A DNA stretch of 64,000 nucleotides from FEN-1297 sp963787005. GTDB lineage: Bacteria > Bacteroidota > Ignavibacteria > Ignavibacteriales > Ignavibacteriaceae. The notes below the pieces were generated by a model, which did no database searches, was not told the DNA's origin, and saw nothing but the letters and a program-made list of their open reading frames with translations. The stretch covers positions 14,278 through 78,277 of the forward strand of contig CAWBBX010000101.1 of assembly GCA_963787005.1 (NCBI GenBank), in the 5' to 3' direction. The stretch's first letter is position 1, and each line of letters opens with the position of its first letter. Below, in pieces: positions 1-8,388 of the stretch. Both the position numbers and the translations under genes were made by a program.

Positions 1-182
1 AAGACAGGCGATATTTTACGGTTCATCTTACAAAACAGGGAAAGCATCTGATCGAAAAGCTGTTCCCCTCCCAAACCGCGGCTATTGTTAAAGAAGTCGG
101 GATACTCAGTGAGTCAGAACAAATTGAACTGCAGAGATTGTGCAAACTGCTCGGCACTCAAAACAAAGACGATGCGGTGTAA
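1..182 (+). CDS. MarR family transcriptional regulator, C-terminal fragment
   Basis: Reading from base 3 gives 59 codons to a TAA at 180-182; the gene begins before the window. The first residues, DRRYFTVHLTKQGK, match the DNA-contacting wing hairpin of MarR-type winged helices. They are followed by the long dimerisation helix with a typical LSESEQIELQRLCKLL segment. MarR proteins are small dimeric repressors, often responding to phenolic or oxidative ligands; the ligand and targets cannot be told from this fragment. It is convergent with the sirtuin gene that follows. The family is fairly clear from the wing and helix pattern, but the recognition helix lies outside the window. Confidence 0.7.
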   Translation, partial: DRRYFTVHLTKQGKHLIEKLFPSQTAAIVKEVGILSESEQIELQRLCKLLGTQNKDDAV

Positions 183-197
183 CTAACCGTTATGGCT

Positions 198-944
198 TCA
201 TAATTTCATGGATAATTTTTCTTTAACCATCCTTAAAACTTCCGGAAGCACTTCGCCCGCTTTGCCGAATATAGATTCATCTACGGATGAAGAAACCTCG
301 GTCGGCTCGATATTAATTTCAAGAAGATAAGCTCCGTTGGATTTAGCGGCAAATATAAGAGAAGCTGCAGGATAAACTACGCCTGAAGTTCCGACAATAA
401 TAAATACGTCACTGTTCTCAGCGGCTTCAGCCGCGCCCGAAAATTGATCCTCGGGAAGATATTCGCCGAACCAGACCACATCCGGCCTGATTAATCCTCC
501 GCAGTCGCAGAGCGGGGCGCCGTCTTTAACTTCCGGTATTTCCTCGTATTTCTTTCCGCACTTTATACAGTAATTCCGTTCTATATTTCCGTGCAGCTCG
601 TAAACAGTGCGGCTTCCGGCTCTCTTGTGGAGGTTGTCTATGTTCTGGGTTATTACGGAAACTTCCGGCAGGATGTTCTGCATTTCTGCAATAGAGATAT
701 GAGCGGGATTCGGTTGGGATTGGTGTACAATCTGTTTCCTGTGGTTGTACCACTCCCATACAAGCTGAGGATTTTTGAGGAAGGCATCGAAGTTTGCAAG
801 CTCCTCCGGCTTCAATTTATTCCAGATGCCGTCCTTTCCCCTGAAAACAGGTATACCGCTCTCGGCGGAAATACCCGCGCCGGTAAAAAACACAACCGAG
901 CGGGCCGAGGCAATTTTATCGATTAAACTCTCGCCGATATTCAA
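198..944 (-). CDS. cobB: NAD-dependent protein deacylase, Sir2 family (CobB-like)
   Basis: Sirtuin that removes acyl groups from lysines using NAD+, giving nicotinamide and O-acyl-ADP-ribose. Visible motifs are the NAD-binding GAGIS (residues 22-26), TQNIDNLH (about 98-105), the catalytic His in ELHGN (about 119), a zinc site made of CIKC and a compact CDC pair, and the GTSG nucleotide loop. A50, Y66 and R69 reproduce the A-x15-Y-x2-R spacing of class III sirtuins such as E. coli CobB and human SIRT5, so desuccinylase/demalonylase activity is likely by family knowledge. Length of 248 aa is normal. Translation appears to start at TTG (942-944) with only a weak ribosome site, so the start is less sure than the identity. 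Confidence 0.93.
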   Translation of the reverse strand: MNIGESLIDKIASARSVVFFTGAGISAESGIPVFRGKDGIWNKLKPEELANFDAFLKNPQLVWEWYNHRKQIVHQSQPNPAHISIAEMQNILPEVSVITQNIDNLHKRAGSRTVYELHGNIERNYCIKCGKKYEEIPEVKDGAPLCDCGGLIRPDVVWFGEYLPEDQFSGAAEAAENSDVFIIVGTSGVVYPAASLIFAAKSNGAYLLEINIEPTEVSSSVDESIFGKAGEVLPEVLRMVKEKLSMKL

Positions 945-965
945 TTCACAACACTCTTAATATTA

Positions 966-1754
966 TCATTCGTCTTCTATGTCTTTAAGAAGCTGCTTCG
1001 CTTCGACAATCCTCTTGTCGTCATCCTGATCTTTCTTCGGACTTTCGAGAACTTTGTTAAGCATTTCTCTAGCGGCTTTATACTCATCGTTCCTAACGTA
1101 AGCCCTGGCAAGATCGAGATAAAACATTCTGAAATTAGGGAAAAGAGCGATCGCCTTTTTATACTCGGTAATAGCAACGTCGAGATCGGCCCAGCCGAGT
1201 CCCAGCACCGCTCTCGCCGGAGCCCACTTTTCGCTGACCTTCGCGTTAGTTCTGCCTAGCACGTAATGCGCGACGGCCTGCCAATAGTTTCCGCCGTTGT
1301 TAAGAGCTATCGCCTTTTCGCAGTCGGACTTTACCGAGTTTACTACTCCGCCCACAGAAAATACTCCTTTGAAAAGCGCGATTCTTCCGTTGGCTATCGC
1401 TCTTCTTAAATAAGTAATAGATTTGTCGGGGGCAAGCTTAACGGCCTTATCCGCGTAGTCGAATGCCTTTTGATATTCCGCCAGCTGAGCGTCTTTATCT
1501 TCATCGGTCTTTTCCGGCATGTTCTGCGCAATATCCACGTATGCTCTGCTCAGTCTCCAATAAACTTGCCAGTTATCGGGACTGACTTTATCGGCCTGCA
1601 TGTAAGTATCCAGAGCTTTTTGATTATTGAACTCAGCCATGTAATCGTCGCCCTTCTTAATAAGTTCGTCGAGCGACTGCGCCGGCACGATGCCGGGAAA
1701 CAAAATTAAAATGATCAAAGCTGCTGGTAAAGACACGCTGAGAAATGATTTCAT
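966..1754 (-). CDS. Secreted tetratricopeptide repeat protein
   Basis: The chosen ATG (1752-1754) follows a good GAAGGGG ribosome site and opens a signal peptide, MKSFLSVSLPAALI, ending at a VPAQ cleavage site. An upstream in-frame start would add 30 polar residues before the signal peptide and is rejected. The mature part of about 240 aa is made of TPR-like helical pairs, for example the segments beginning DDYMAEFNNQKALDTYMQ and DVAITEYKKAIALFPN. Such proteins are usually periplasmic or outer-membrane scaffolds. The gene lies 13 bp downstream of the YhaM-like gene and is probably co-transcribed. No enzymatic motif is seen; the partner is unknown. Confidence 0.85.
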   Translation of the reverse strand: MKSFLSVSLPAALIILILFPGIVPAQSLDELIKKGDDYMAEFNNQKALDTYMQADKVSPDNWQVYWRLSRAYVDIAQNMPEKTDEDKDAQLAEYQKAFDYADKAVKLAPDKSITYLRRAIANGRIALFKGVFSVGGVVNSVKSDCEKAIALNNGGNYWQAVAHYVLGRTNAKVSEKWAPARAVLGLGWADLDVAITEYKKAIALFPNFRMFYLDLARAYVRNDEYKAAREMLNKVLESPKKDQDDDKRIVEAKQLLKDIEDE

Positions 1755-1767
1755 AACGGCCCCTTCT

Positions 1768-2763
1768 TTAGTCAAATAATGATTTTTGCTCCCCTTCTTC
1801 GTCCTCTCCCCTGATTCCGTGGTTATAGAGATCGGTCGATGCAAGGGTAATGTACCTTGTCCATTTTGCGTCCGTGCCCGCCCCCGAAGCGATAGCGTTT
1901 TTGTAGGCGTTTACTTTTGCGCTGAGCTCGTCCGCCTGATAAAGAGTAATAGCCTCTAATGTTTTCGGCACAACCGGCGAGGCATATTCCAGCTTTCCCT
2001 GATGGCTTAATATAATGTGAATGAGGCAATTTTTGAGGTCTTCCGGGAAACCTTCGATTTTTTTTGTTTCTTCGTTTATAATCATCGACGAGATAACGAT
2101 ATGCCCGAGCAGCTTTCCTTTATCCGTATAATCGAACGAAGAATCGAAGCTCAGTTCTTCCGTCTTGCCGAAGTCGTGCATCATCGCGCCGCTTATCAAA
2201 AGGTCCCTGTTTATCTCCTGATGTATATCGCACATAAGATCGCAGATCCTGATGATCTCCAACGTATGTTCGATCAGGCCGTGAACGTAGGAATGGTGCC
2301 ACGATTTCCCCGCGGGTGCGGCGGAAAACTTCGCGAAGTTATCTTCCGTGAAAACCAGGTTCATCAATTCTTTCAGATAACGGTTAGCTATCCTATCAAT
2401 TCTATCGCGGAATTCTTTACGCATAACATCCGGGTCTCTTTTCGATTTAGGCAGAAAATCGATAGGCGAAACTTTTTCCGAAGCTTTTAAAATTCTTATA
2501 GAGTTTATTCTTATCTGCGGCGCACCCTGGTAGTCGTCCATACTTCCGGCAACCTTAACAACATCGCCTGTTTTCGCCATTTCGTAAAAGTTCTCAAAGC
2601 TGTCCCATACATTCGCATTCAAAGAGAGCGATTTGTCGCCCAGTTCGAGAAACAGATATTGTTTTCCGGCTTTAGTCAGGCGAATCTCGCATTTTTTAAG
2701 AAGGAGAAAATGATCGACCTGATCCCCTTTTTCCAGGGTATTTAATTCTTTCTGATTAAGCAT
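1768..2763 (-). CDS. 3'-5' exoribonuclease, YhaM family (OB fold plus HD domain)
   Basis: Two domains are visible. An N-terminal OB-fold nucleic-acid-binding region (about 10-95) contains LFLELGDKSLSLNANVW. A metal-dependent HD phosphohydrolase domain follows, with His residues in SWHHSYVHGLIEHT, the diagnostic MMHDFGKT (about 194-201) and a later ILSHQG. This order is that of Bacillus YhaM, a 3'-5' exonuclease acting on RNA and single-stranded DNA. Its 331 aa are close to the family length. The C-terminal 20 residues are acidic. It heads a two-gene operon with the TPR protein. The nuclease assignment is from family architecture; the exact substrate is not readable here. Confidence 0.88.
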   Translation of the reverse strand: MLNQKELNTLEKGDQVDHFLLLKKCEIRLTKAGKQYLFLELGDKSLSLNANVWDSFENFYEMAKTGDVVKVAGSMDDYQGAPQIRINSIRILKASEKVSPIDFLPKSKRDPDVMRKEFRDRIDRIANRYLKELMNLVFTEDNFAKFSAAPAGKSWHHSYVHGLIEHTLEIIRICDLMCDIHQEINRDLLISGAMMHDFGKTEELSFDSSFDYTDKGKLLGHIVISSMIINEETKKIEGFPEDLKNCLIHIILSHQGKLEYASPVVPKTLEAITLYQADELSAKVNAYKNAIASGAGTDAKWTRYITLASTDLYNHGIRGEDEEGEQKSLFD

Positions 2764-2863
2764 AAAACTTCGATTGATTTTGGTTTAAGTTAACATAAAA
2801 AAATAAAGGATAAATATCACCCGGAATCGGTACGAATCTAAATTGGAAGAGAGTAAAAACATC

Positions 2864-3397
2864 CTAGGTGTTTTTAATAATTTCGAATGTGCTTTCTTCA
2901 GGGAGATGAGCGATCACGGATCTGTTCAGAAGATCTATAGATACGCTTATAGTGTGCCCCTGCTCGCCTTCGGTAACGGTTCCTATTACGCCTTCGAAAG
3001 GCCCCCTCTTTATTCTCACCTTTACACCTGGATATAAGCCCTCGTGGATGTAAAGCTCAGATTTTGTTTTAAGCATGGTTCGCAGGTTATCGATCTGCCA
3101 TTCGGGTATCTTTGCCGGTCTTCCCATATCCGAAACGCAACGGACAACCGCGACCTGCTCGAGCGCGGTAATGCGCTCCTTCTCGTCGGCGAAGATAAAT
3201 ATATATCCGCGCAGTAGAGGTTCGGTTACTTTCTTTTTTCTGTCGCTCCATTGCTTTGTGCGGGTAATAGCGGGCAGATAAAAAATAATATTGTTTTCCC
3301 CTATCTGCGACGCGGCTTTAAACTCGCTTCTCGGTTTCGTATAAAGAGCGTACCATGCTCTTTCCTTTATTTCTCCGTTCGGGCCGGTTTGATTCAT
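2864..3397 (-). CDS. NusG-like antiterminator (UpxY/RfaH type)
   Basis: A specialised NusG paralogue: an NGN domain (about 13-105, from WYALYTKPRSEFKAA to the LLRGYIFIFAD strand) and a C-terminal KOW motif (about 122-150, VKVRIKRGPFEGVIGTV). Such factors bind RNA polymerase and suppress termination in long operons; UpxY proteins do so for capsule loci in Bacteroides and RfaH for LPS and capsule operons in enterobacteria. The gene lies 10 bp downstream of ugd, which makes UDP-glucuronate for capsular sugars, supporting a link to surface polysaccharide. Unlike Bacteroides loci it sits downstream of, not at the head of, a polysaccharide operon, and no glycan operon follows on this strand. Confidence 0.88.
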   Translation of the reverse strand: MNQTGPNGEIKERAWYALYTKPRSEFKAASQIGENNIIFYLPAITRTKQWSDRKKKVTEPLLRGYIFIFADEKERITALEQVAVVRCVSDMGRPAKIPEWQIDNLRTMLKTKSELYIHEGLYPGVKVRIKRGPFEGVIGTVTEGEQGHTISVSIDLLNRSVIAHLPEESTFEIIKNT

Positions 3398-3407
3398 ATT
3401 AACAATA

Positions 3408-4739
3408 TCACAATTTTATAACTGCCCTGCCGACTGAGTAATAAGTGAATTTAATTTTTCTCATTACCTCAAGGTCGTACAAATTTCTTCCGTCGAAGAT
3501 AAGGGGCACTTTCAGTAAAGATTTAATCTTATTGAAGTCCGGATTTCTGAATTCATTCCACTCGGTAACGATGATCAGGGCATCGGCATTATTGAGCGCT
3601 TCGTAAGCCTTATCGGCGTATTCGATCTTATCCCCTATAATTTGTCCGGCCGTTGCCAAAGCTTCGGGATCGTACGCCTTTACAGACGCGCCGCCGCCGG
3701 TTAAAAGTTCCACTAATTTTAAAGAAGGCGCTTCTCTCATATCGTCGGTATTGGGCTTAAACGAAAGTCCCCACAGCGCGAAATGCTTTCCTTTTATATC
3801 ACCGTTGTAATGCTTCAAAATTTTATTGAAGAATAACTCGATCTGCTTTTTATTAACATCAATAACGGATTTAAGAATTTGAAAATCGTATTTGTTTTCG
3901 TTAGCGGTGTTCACAAGAGCGACCACATCCTTCGGAAAACACGAGCCGCCGTATCCTACTCCCGGGAAAAGGAAGCGCTTGCCTATTCGAGAATCGGAAC
4001 CTACACCGATTCTAACTTTGTCAACATCGGCACCGGTGAGCTCGCAGAGATTTGCTATTTCATTCATATAGGAAATCTTCGCTGCAAGGAAGGAATTCGC
4101 GGCGTACTTAGTCATCTCGGCCGATTTTTCATCCATAAAGTAAACGGGATTTCCCGAGCGAACGAAAGGCTCGTAAAGCTGGGCCATAACCTTTCTCGTC
4201 TTCTCGCTGCTTGTGCCTATAACAACCCTTTCGGGTTTTAAGAAATCATCGACCGCCATGCCTTCTCTCAAGAATTCAGGGTTCGATGCGACATCAAATT
4301 CAAAATCGGGAGCATGCTGTTTAATTTTCTCCCGTACTTTATCGCTGGTACCTACAGGGACCGTGCTTTTATCGACTAAAATTTTATATCCGATTCCCGG
4401 TTCATCTTTAAAAAGTTTTCCTAGATCTTCCGCCACGCCGAGAACATATTTCAGATCGGCGCTGCCGTCGGCGTCCTGAGGAGTAGGCAGACACAGAAAA
4501 ATTATTTCTGATTTTCTTACGGCTTCATAAAGATCTGTAGTAAATGTTAGTCTCCCGTCTCCTATATTTCTTTCGAATAAAACTTCCAGCCCGGGTTCGA
4601 ATATAGTAATTGTTCCGCCCCGGAGCTTCTTAACTTTTTCTTCGTTATTATCGACGCACAGAACATGATTGCCTGTTTCGGCGAAACATGTGCCGGAAAC
4701 CAGTCCGACATACCCGGTTCCCACAACCGCAATATTCAA
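3408..4739 (-). CDS. ugd: UDP-glucose 6-dehydrogenase
   Basis: Oxidises UDP-glucose to UDP-glucuronic acid with two NAD+, a precursor of capsule and other acidic surface sugars. The N-terminal Rossmann motif GTGYVGLVSG (about 7-16), DKSTVPVGT, the EFLREG segment and the active-site loop GYGGSCFPKDV with its catalytic Cys (about 265) are all present, as are the central dimerisation helix and the UDP-binding C-terminal domain (SFKPNTDDMREAPS). At 443 aa it is full length. The start is TTG (4737-4739), fixed by a perfect AGGAGG ribosome site 5 nt upstream and by the MNIAVVGTGYVG N-terminus. It is transcribed with the antiterminator gene downstream. Confidence 0.96.
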   Translation of the reverse strand: MNIAVVGTGYVGLVSGTCFAETGNHVLCVDNNEEKVKKLRGGTITIFEPGLEVLFERNIGDGRLTFTTDLYEAVRKSEIIFLCLPTPQDADGSADLKYVLGVAEDLGKLFKDEPGIGYKILVDKSTVPVGTSDKVREKIKQHAPDFEFDVASNPEFLREGMAVDDFLKPERVVIGTSSEKTRKVMAQLYEPFVRSGNPVYFMDEKSAEMTKYAANSFLAAKISYMNEIANLCELTGADVDKVRIGVGSDSRIGKRFLFPGVGYGGSCFPKDVVALVNTANENKYDFQILKSVIDVNKKQIELFFNKILKHYNGDIKGKHFALWGLSFKPNTDDMREAPSLKLVELLTGGGASVKAYDPEALATAGQIIGDKIEYADKAYEALNNADALIIVTEWNEFRNPDFNKIKSLLKVPLIFDGRNLYDLEVMRKIKFTYYSVGRAVIKL

Positions 4740-4750
4740 TTAAACCTCCT
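4740..4750 (-). promoter_or_regulatory. Strong ribosome binding site for ugd (TTG start)
   Basis: On the minus strand an exact AGGAGG (plus-strand 4745-4750) stands 5 nt before a TTG codon. It decides the ugd start, because no ATG or GTG gives an N-terminus that fits the Rossmann fold. A strong ribosome site paired with a weak start codon may tune translation. Confidence 0.7.
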
Positions 4751-4857
4751 GAATTTTGACCTAAAATATAAACAATGAGAGTTTAAGTTGGAAGGAGATG
4801 AAAATATGAATGAAATTATATAAAATAATTTTGATGAAAAGATTTGCCTCTAAAGGC

Positions 4858-6390
4858 TTACATGTTTTGAAGCAGACCGCCGAGCTTATCCGCAAGCAAG
4901 TCCATGTCAACCGGTTTTTTGAGAATGATATTTACGCCTATATTCTGAAATTCTTTTTTAATATTTTTATCGCCGTCCGGTATTACGGCAACAACGGGTA
5001 TCTTCTGATTTTTATCTTCAAGCCTGATCATGTTGATGAACTGAACCCCGTTCATCAGCGGCATATCGTACACCGTTATTACAAGCGAAGGAAGCTTGTC
5101 GAAAAATTTCTCGATCGCTTCGTAACCGTTCTTCGCGCAGATAATTTCGAAGCGGGAGAATTTTTTGTTTATAACTTCATCGAGCCTAGCCATGTCGGCC
5201 GCATTATTATCAATTAATAAAATCGAATCCTTCGAGCGCGGAATTGTGAAGTGGAATTCGCTCCCTTTTTCTTTTTCGGAATAGAACCAAACCTCGCCGT
5301 TGTGTTTTTCAACTATTTCTTTTACGAGCGAGAGTCCGAGTCCGGTGCCTTTTTCGCCCTTTGTTCCTTCGGTAGAAAACATCTTTTCAAACTTAAAAAT
5401 CTTAGCCTTATTATCCTCAGAGATTCCTTTCCCTTCGTCTCTAACTACAAACTCTACGAAATTGATGTTGAAGACATCAGCGAAAACTTCTATCGATTTT
5501 CCCTCCGGCGAAAATTTAATGGCGTTGCTGATAAGATTGGTAATCACCTGGCTGAGCAGACGCTCATCTGCCTGAACATAGATGTTATCCTCTACGGTAA
5601 CCTTGATGTCGATGTTTTTTCTTATCGCGTTACCGGTAAGCGATGAAACACAGTTGAACACAAGGCTTTGCGCATGCAGCCGCTGAGGCTCTATCTTAAT
5701 TCTTCCCGTTTGAAGCCGCGACCAATCAAGAAGATAATTAATAAGCTGAAGCTGGTTCTGAGAGGAGTCGTTAATGTAGCTAAGGTATTCGAGTTGTTCT
5801 TTGTGCGAAAGATTCGGTTCGTTCATGAGTATTTCCGAAAATCCGAGTATGCTTGTAAACGGGGCCCGGAGATCGTGAGAGAGCACGGAAATAAATTTAT
5901 CCTTTGATGCGTTCAGCGACTGCAGGCCCTCGAGTGTTTTAACCTGCCGCAGCTCTTCATTCTTTATATCGGAAACATCGCTGACAAATCCGTTATATGC
6001 TTTAACAATGCCGTTCTCGTCCCTTTCTACCGAGATGCTCTCTTTAATCCAGGCAATTCTTTTATTCTTTTTAACTATGCGGTAAGTGAGAGTAATAAAA
6101 TTAGATGAGGTGTCGGCCGCAAATTCGCTCATCACTCTTTTTACACGATGAATGTCGTCTTCAAAAAGTATCGCGGCACCGTGACCTGGGAAATGACTGA
6201 CCTCACCACCCGAGTATCCTGTGACCTCTTTTATATTTTCCGAGTAATATACTTTTTCTCCGTCCCGGTCTATAGTTGTCTTCCAGAAGAAACAGTCTCG
6301 CAGTCCGACCGCAAAACCGGCGGGAAAACCGTTGTTCTTTGACTCCTGTTTTATCTTAGTTGTTTTTGCGACCGTCTTTCTTTTTCCCAT
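4858..6390 (-). CDS. Hybrid sensor histidine kinase with a degenerate receiver domain
   Basis: Soluble 510-aa hybrid kinase without membrane segments. Order: a PAS domain (about 25-145), HisKA with phospho-acceptor His in SVLSHDLRAPFTS (about 170), HATPase with the N box NLISNAIKF, the G1 box DEGKGIS and the G2 box GTGLGLSLV, then a C-terminal receiver (about 390-508). Aligning the receiver to CheY-type domains, the phospho-acceptor Asp is replaced: VITVYDMPLMNG has Val where LVILDxMMP has Asp. The switch Thr/Ser position lies in VAVIPDG, while the conserved Lys (KKP) is kept. The receiver is therefore probably not phosphorylated and may act as an interaction or inhibitory domain. No partner regulator lies next to it. 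Confidence 0.9.
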   Translation of the reverse strand: MGKRKTVAKTTKIKQESKNNGFPAGFAVGLRDCFFWKTTIDRDGEKVYYSENIKEVTGYSGGEVSHFPGHGAAILFEDDIHRVKRVMSEFAADTSSNFITLTYRIVKKNKRIAWIKESISVERDENGIVKAYNGFVSDVSDIKNEELRQVKTLEGLQSLNASKDKFISVLSHDLRAPFTSILGFSEILMNEPNLSHKEQLEYLSYINDSSQNQLQLINYLLDWSRLQTGRIKIEPQRLHAQSLVFNCVSSLTGNAIRKNIDIKVTVEDNIYVQADERLLSQVITNLISNAIKFSPEGKSIEVFADVFNINFVEFVVRDEGKGISEDNKAKIFKFEKMFSTEGTKGEKGTGLGLSLVKEIVEKHNGEVWFYSEKEKGSEFHFTIPRSKDSILLIDNNAADMARLDEVINKKFSRFEIICAKNGYEAIEKFFDKLPSLVITVYDMPLMNGVQFINMIRLEDKNQKIPVVAVIPDGDKNIKKEFQNIGVNIILKKPVDMDLLADKLGGLLQNM

Positions 6391-6576
6391 GAATTACCCG
6401 AACCCTTTTTCTAGTTTAATATAAGAAAATGAGTATTAAAAAATTAAGAAACAATTTGAAGTGATCAACATTTAAGCATAAAACATTCTTAATGCAAGCA
6501 TGAAGGCACGGATGCATGAAAGCATGAGTATGTTAATTATATGTTTATAATCGAAAATTTCTTCTCTAAGATTATA

Positions 6577-7743
6577 TTAAACTTTGAAAACCTTGGTAAT
6601 ATCAAGAAGCAGCGAAGGCTGGTTGATAAGCGCCTGGTAAAATAATTTTCCCAAAGTCCTTTTTCCCGGCGGCACTTTATTAAAAGCTTTAGCTATATTA
6701 TTAAACTTCCGATCCGAAAAATTGTATATGCCGTTCTTAAGCCTTTCGAATATTTCGTGCCGCTTGCCCAGCCTGTCGTGCCATGCCTTATCGTAAGAAA
6801 GTATGTGCTCAAGCTTGTTCGCTTTAACGGCTTCTCCCGCAATTCTCCCCGCAATGCTGCCGCCTATCATTCCGCTAGCTATTCCTCCCCCACTTAAGGG
6901 ATTTACCTGTCTCGCCGCATCTCCGACCAGCATAATTCCCGGCGCTGAAATTTTTTCGAGAGTAACAACGCTCGGCACCCCGCCTGCTATAGTTGTAAGC
7001 ACCGGAGCGTTAGGATAATTTGTTTCCATAAAATTATTCAGGTACGAAAGCGCGGATCTCTGCTTGCCTACCATCCCGCTAACCCCAAGTCCTATGTTGG
7101 CGGTATCATTGCCTTTGGGAAACATCCAGAAATATCCGCCGGGCGCGTAATTCCGGCCGAAGTAAAAATATAAGGTATTCGGATCTACTTTAATATTAGA
7201 AGCGGTGATCTGCGTGCAGCATTCCATGTCGCGGAAATCGACGTATGTTTTTAGTCCCGCCCAGCGCCCCACTCTCGATTCCACTCCGTCGGCGCCGATT
7301 ACTACTTTGGCTCTCAGCTCTTTCTGCTCACCGGCAAATTCATACTTAACTCCGCAGACTTTTCCGTCTTCCATTATCAGTCCGTTTACGTAAGCTCTCG
7401 TTTTTATCTCGGCCCCCGCTTTCGCGGCAGTTTTAGCCAGCTCGTAATCGAATATTCTTCTCTCAAGAACATAGCCGGCGTCACCGAATTCAATTATAAC
7501 TTCGTTACCGTCGGGCGAGTTAAGAGAGAATTTATCTATGTACGAGGTAATCCATTTGGGATCGGGAGTAATAAATTCTTCCACGCCGGCCTTGCTGATA
7601 GCCTCACCACATCTAACGGGATAGCCGACGTCGCGGTCCTTCTCGAGCATCATAACGGATACTCCCTGCTCAGCCGCAAAGCGTGCCGCCATCGATCCCG
7701 CGGGACCGGCTCCGACCACTATTACATCATAATTATTTTTCAT
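6577..7743 (-). CDS. Geranylgeranyl reductase family FAD-dependent oxidoreductase
   Basis: Flavoprotein of the geranylgeranyl/digeranylgeranylglycerophospholipid reductase family, which saturates double bonds in isoprenoid chains. It has the N-terminal dinucleotide motif VVGAGPAGSMAARFA, the family segment CGEAISKAGVEEF, and a later FAD-binding LVGDAARQVNPLSGGG. The 388-aa length is typical. The ATG at 7741-7743 is preferred because the upstream extension (LTADCKLRTYKK) is intergenic-like and absent from the family, although its ribosome site is weak. A small ferredoxin gene lies upstream on the same strand; archaeal relatives use ferredoxin as donor. Menaquinone side chains are a plausible substrate by inference. 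Confidence 0.9.
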   Translation of the reverse strand: MKNNYDVIVVGAGPAGSMAARFAAEQGVSVMMLEKDRDVGYPVRCGEAISKAGVEEFITPDPKWITSYIDKFSLNSPDGNEVIIEFGDAGYVLERRIFDYELAKTAAKAGAEIKTRAYVNGLIMEDGKVCGVKYEFAGEQKELRAKVVIGADGVESRVGRWAGLKTYVDFRDMECCTQITASNIKVDPNTLYFYFGRNYAPGGYFWMFPKGNDTANIGLGVSGMVGKQRSALSYLNNFMETNYPNAPVLTTIAGGVPSVVTLEKISAPGIMLVGDAARQVNPLSGGGIASGMIGGSIAGRIAGEAVKANKLEHILSYDKAWHDRLGKRHEIFERLKNGIYNFSDRKFNNIAKAFNKVPPGKRTLGKLFYQALINQPSLLLDITKVFKV

Positions 7744-7813
7744 TTTTTTATAAGTTCTCAGTTTGCAGTCAGCAGTAAGCAATCGTCATGAATTTGTTTA
7801 ATAAGTTCATAGG

Positions 7814-7960
7814 TTATTTGTATTTCCCCGGGTTTTCTATCATATGATTTAAAAGTTTTCCTATTTCTTCGGACTTTGAAAGTAATATATCGTATAATTT
7901 TTTATCCAGATACTTACATTCTAATGAAAAGTCTAAGCCTATGTCTAAGAAGTCTTCTTT
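7814..7960 (-). pseudogene. Remnant of a four-helix-bundle (S23/IVP-like) protein gene
   Basis: Reading the minus strand gives an open stretch containing DFLDIGLDFSLECKYLDKKL, then KSEEIGKLLNHMIENPGKY and a stop at 7814-7816. This resembles the C-terminal half of the small four-helix-bundle proteins first seen as intervening sequences in 23S rRNA genes. No start codon or N-terminal half is found upstream, where the DNA becomes low-complexity purine-rich sequence. I call it a decayed fragment with modest confidence; it explains most of the otherwise empty gap between the reductase and ferredoxin genes. Confidence 0.3.
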
Positions 7961-8078
7961 ATCTTACTCTTGCTCTTAATCTTTGCCAAATATTCCCCGG
8001 AGTTTAAGTAAAAGTTAAAGAGTAAAATTAAGAAGTATTATTATGGTTAATCAAAATTTCCTCTGTGCCTCCGTGTTC

Positions 8079-8096
8079 CTGCCTACCGGCAGGCAG
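8079..8096. repeat. Short palindromic repeat (CTGCCTACCGGCAGGCAG family)
   Basis: Near-perfect 18-bp palindrome in a gene-free stretch. The same core recurs at 37172-37198 and, with an altered loop, at 39901-39940; a related form lies in the RNase P RNA gene near 16643-16662. It looks like a REP-like dispersed palindrome. Translation through it creates spurious LPTGRQ-type peptides. Confidence 0.65.
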
Positions 8097-8135
8097 GTCT
8101 GTGGTAAAGATAACATTGGGGCCATACACCTAAAC

Positions 8136-8324
8136 TTACACCGGCACTCCCTCCTTATTAAACTTAATCACCTCAATCGGGCAGCTCCACACGCACTTCG
8201 CACAGTTGGTACATCTTTCGTCAATTATAAAGATCTCCGCTTCCTTAAGTTCTATCGCGTCTTCGGGACAAACGCCTACGCAGCATCCGCAGAAGTCGCA
8301 CTTATCCGGCAGAATTTCAATCAT
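8136..8324 (-). CDS. 2[4Fe-4S] ferredoxin
   Basis: Small bacterial-type ferredoxin of 62 aa with two cluster motifs: CDFCGCCVGVCP and CTNCAKCVWSCP, each the classic CxxCxxCxxxCP. It would carry electrons at low potential. I chose the inner ATG (8322-8324) because it starts a standard ferredoxin N-terminus (MIEILPDKCDFC) after a GGGAAG ribosome-like site; an ATG at 8357 would add 11 residues and cannot be excluded. It lies between dnaG and the geranylgeranyl reductase on the same strand. The reductase is the obvious candidate partner, since relatives take electrons from ferredoxin, though 392 bp separate the two genes. Confidence 0.92.
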   Translation of the reverse strand: MIEILPDKCDFCGCCVGVCPEDAIELKEAEIFIIDERCTNCAKCVWSCPIEVIKFNKEGVPV

Positions 8325-8388
8325 CAACTTCCCGGTTTTTGCCTGCCTGTAATTCATCGCTTAAATTTTTCCGAAAATAATTTAAAAA

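Noticed and set aside
7744..7782. Upstream in-frame start of the geranylgeranyl reductase gene
   Set aside because: The extension LTADCKLRTYKK looks like translated intergenic DNA and precedes the normal flavoprotein N-terminus, so the later ATG is preferred.
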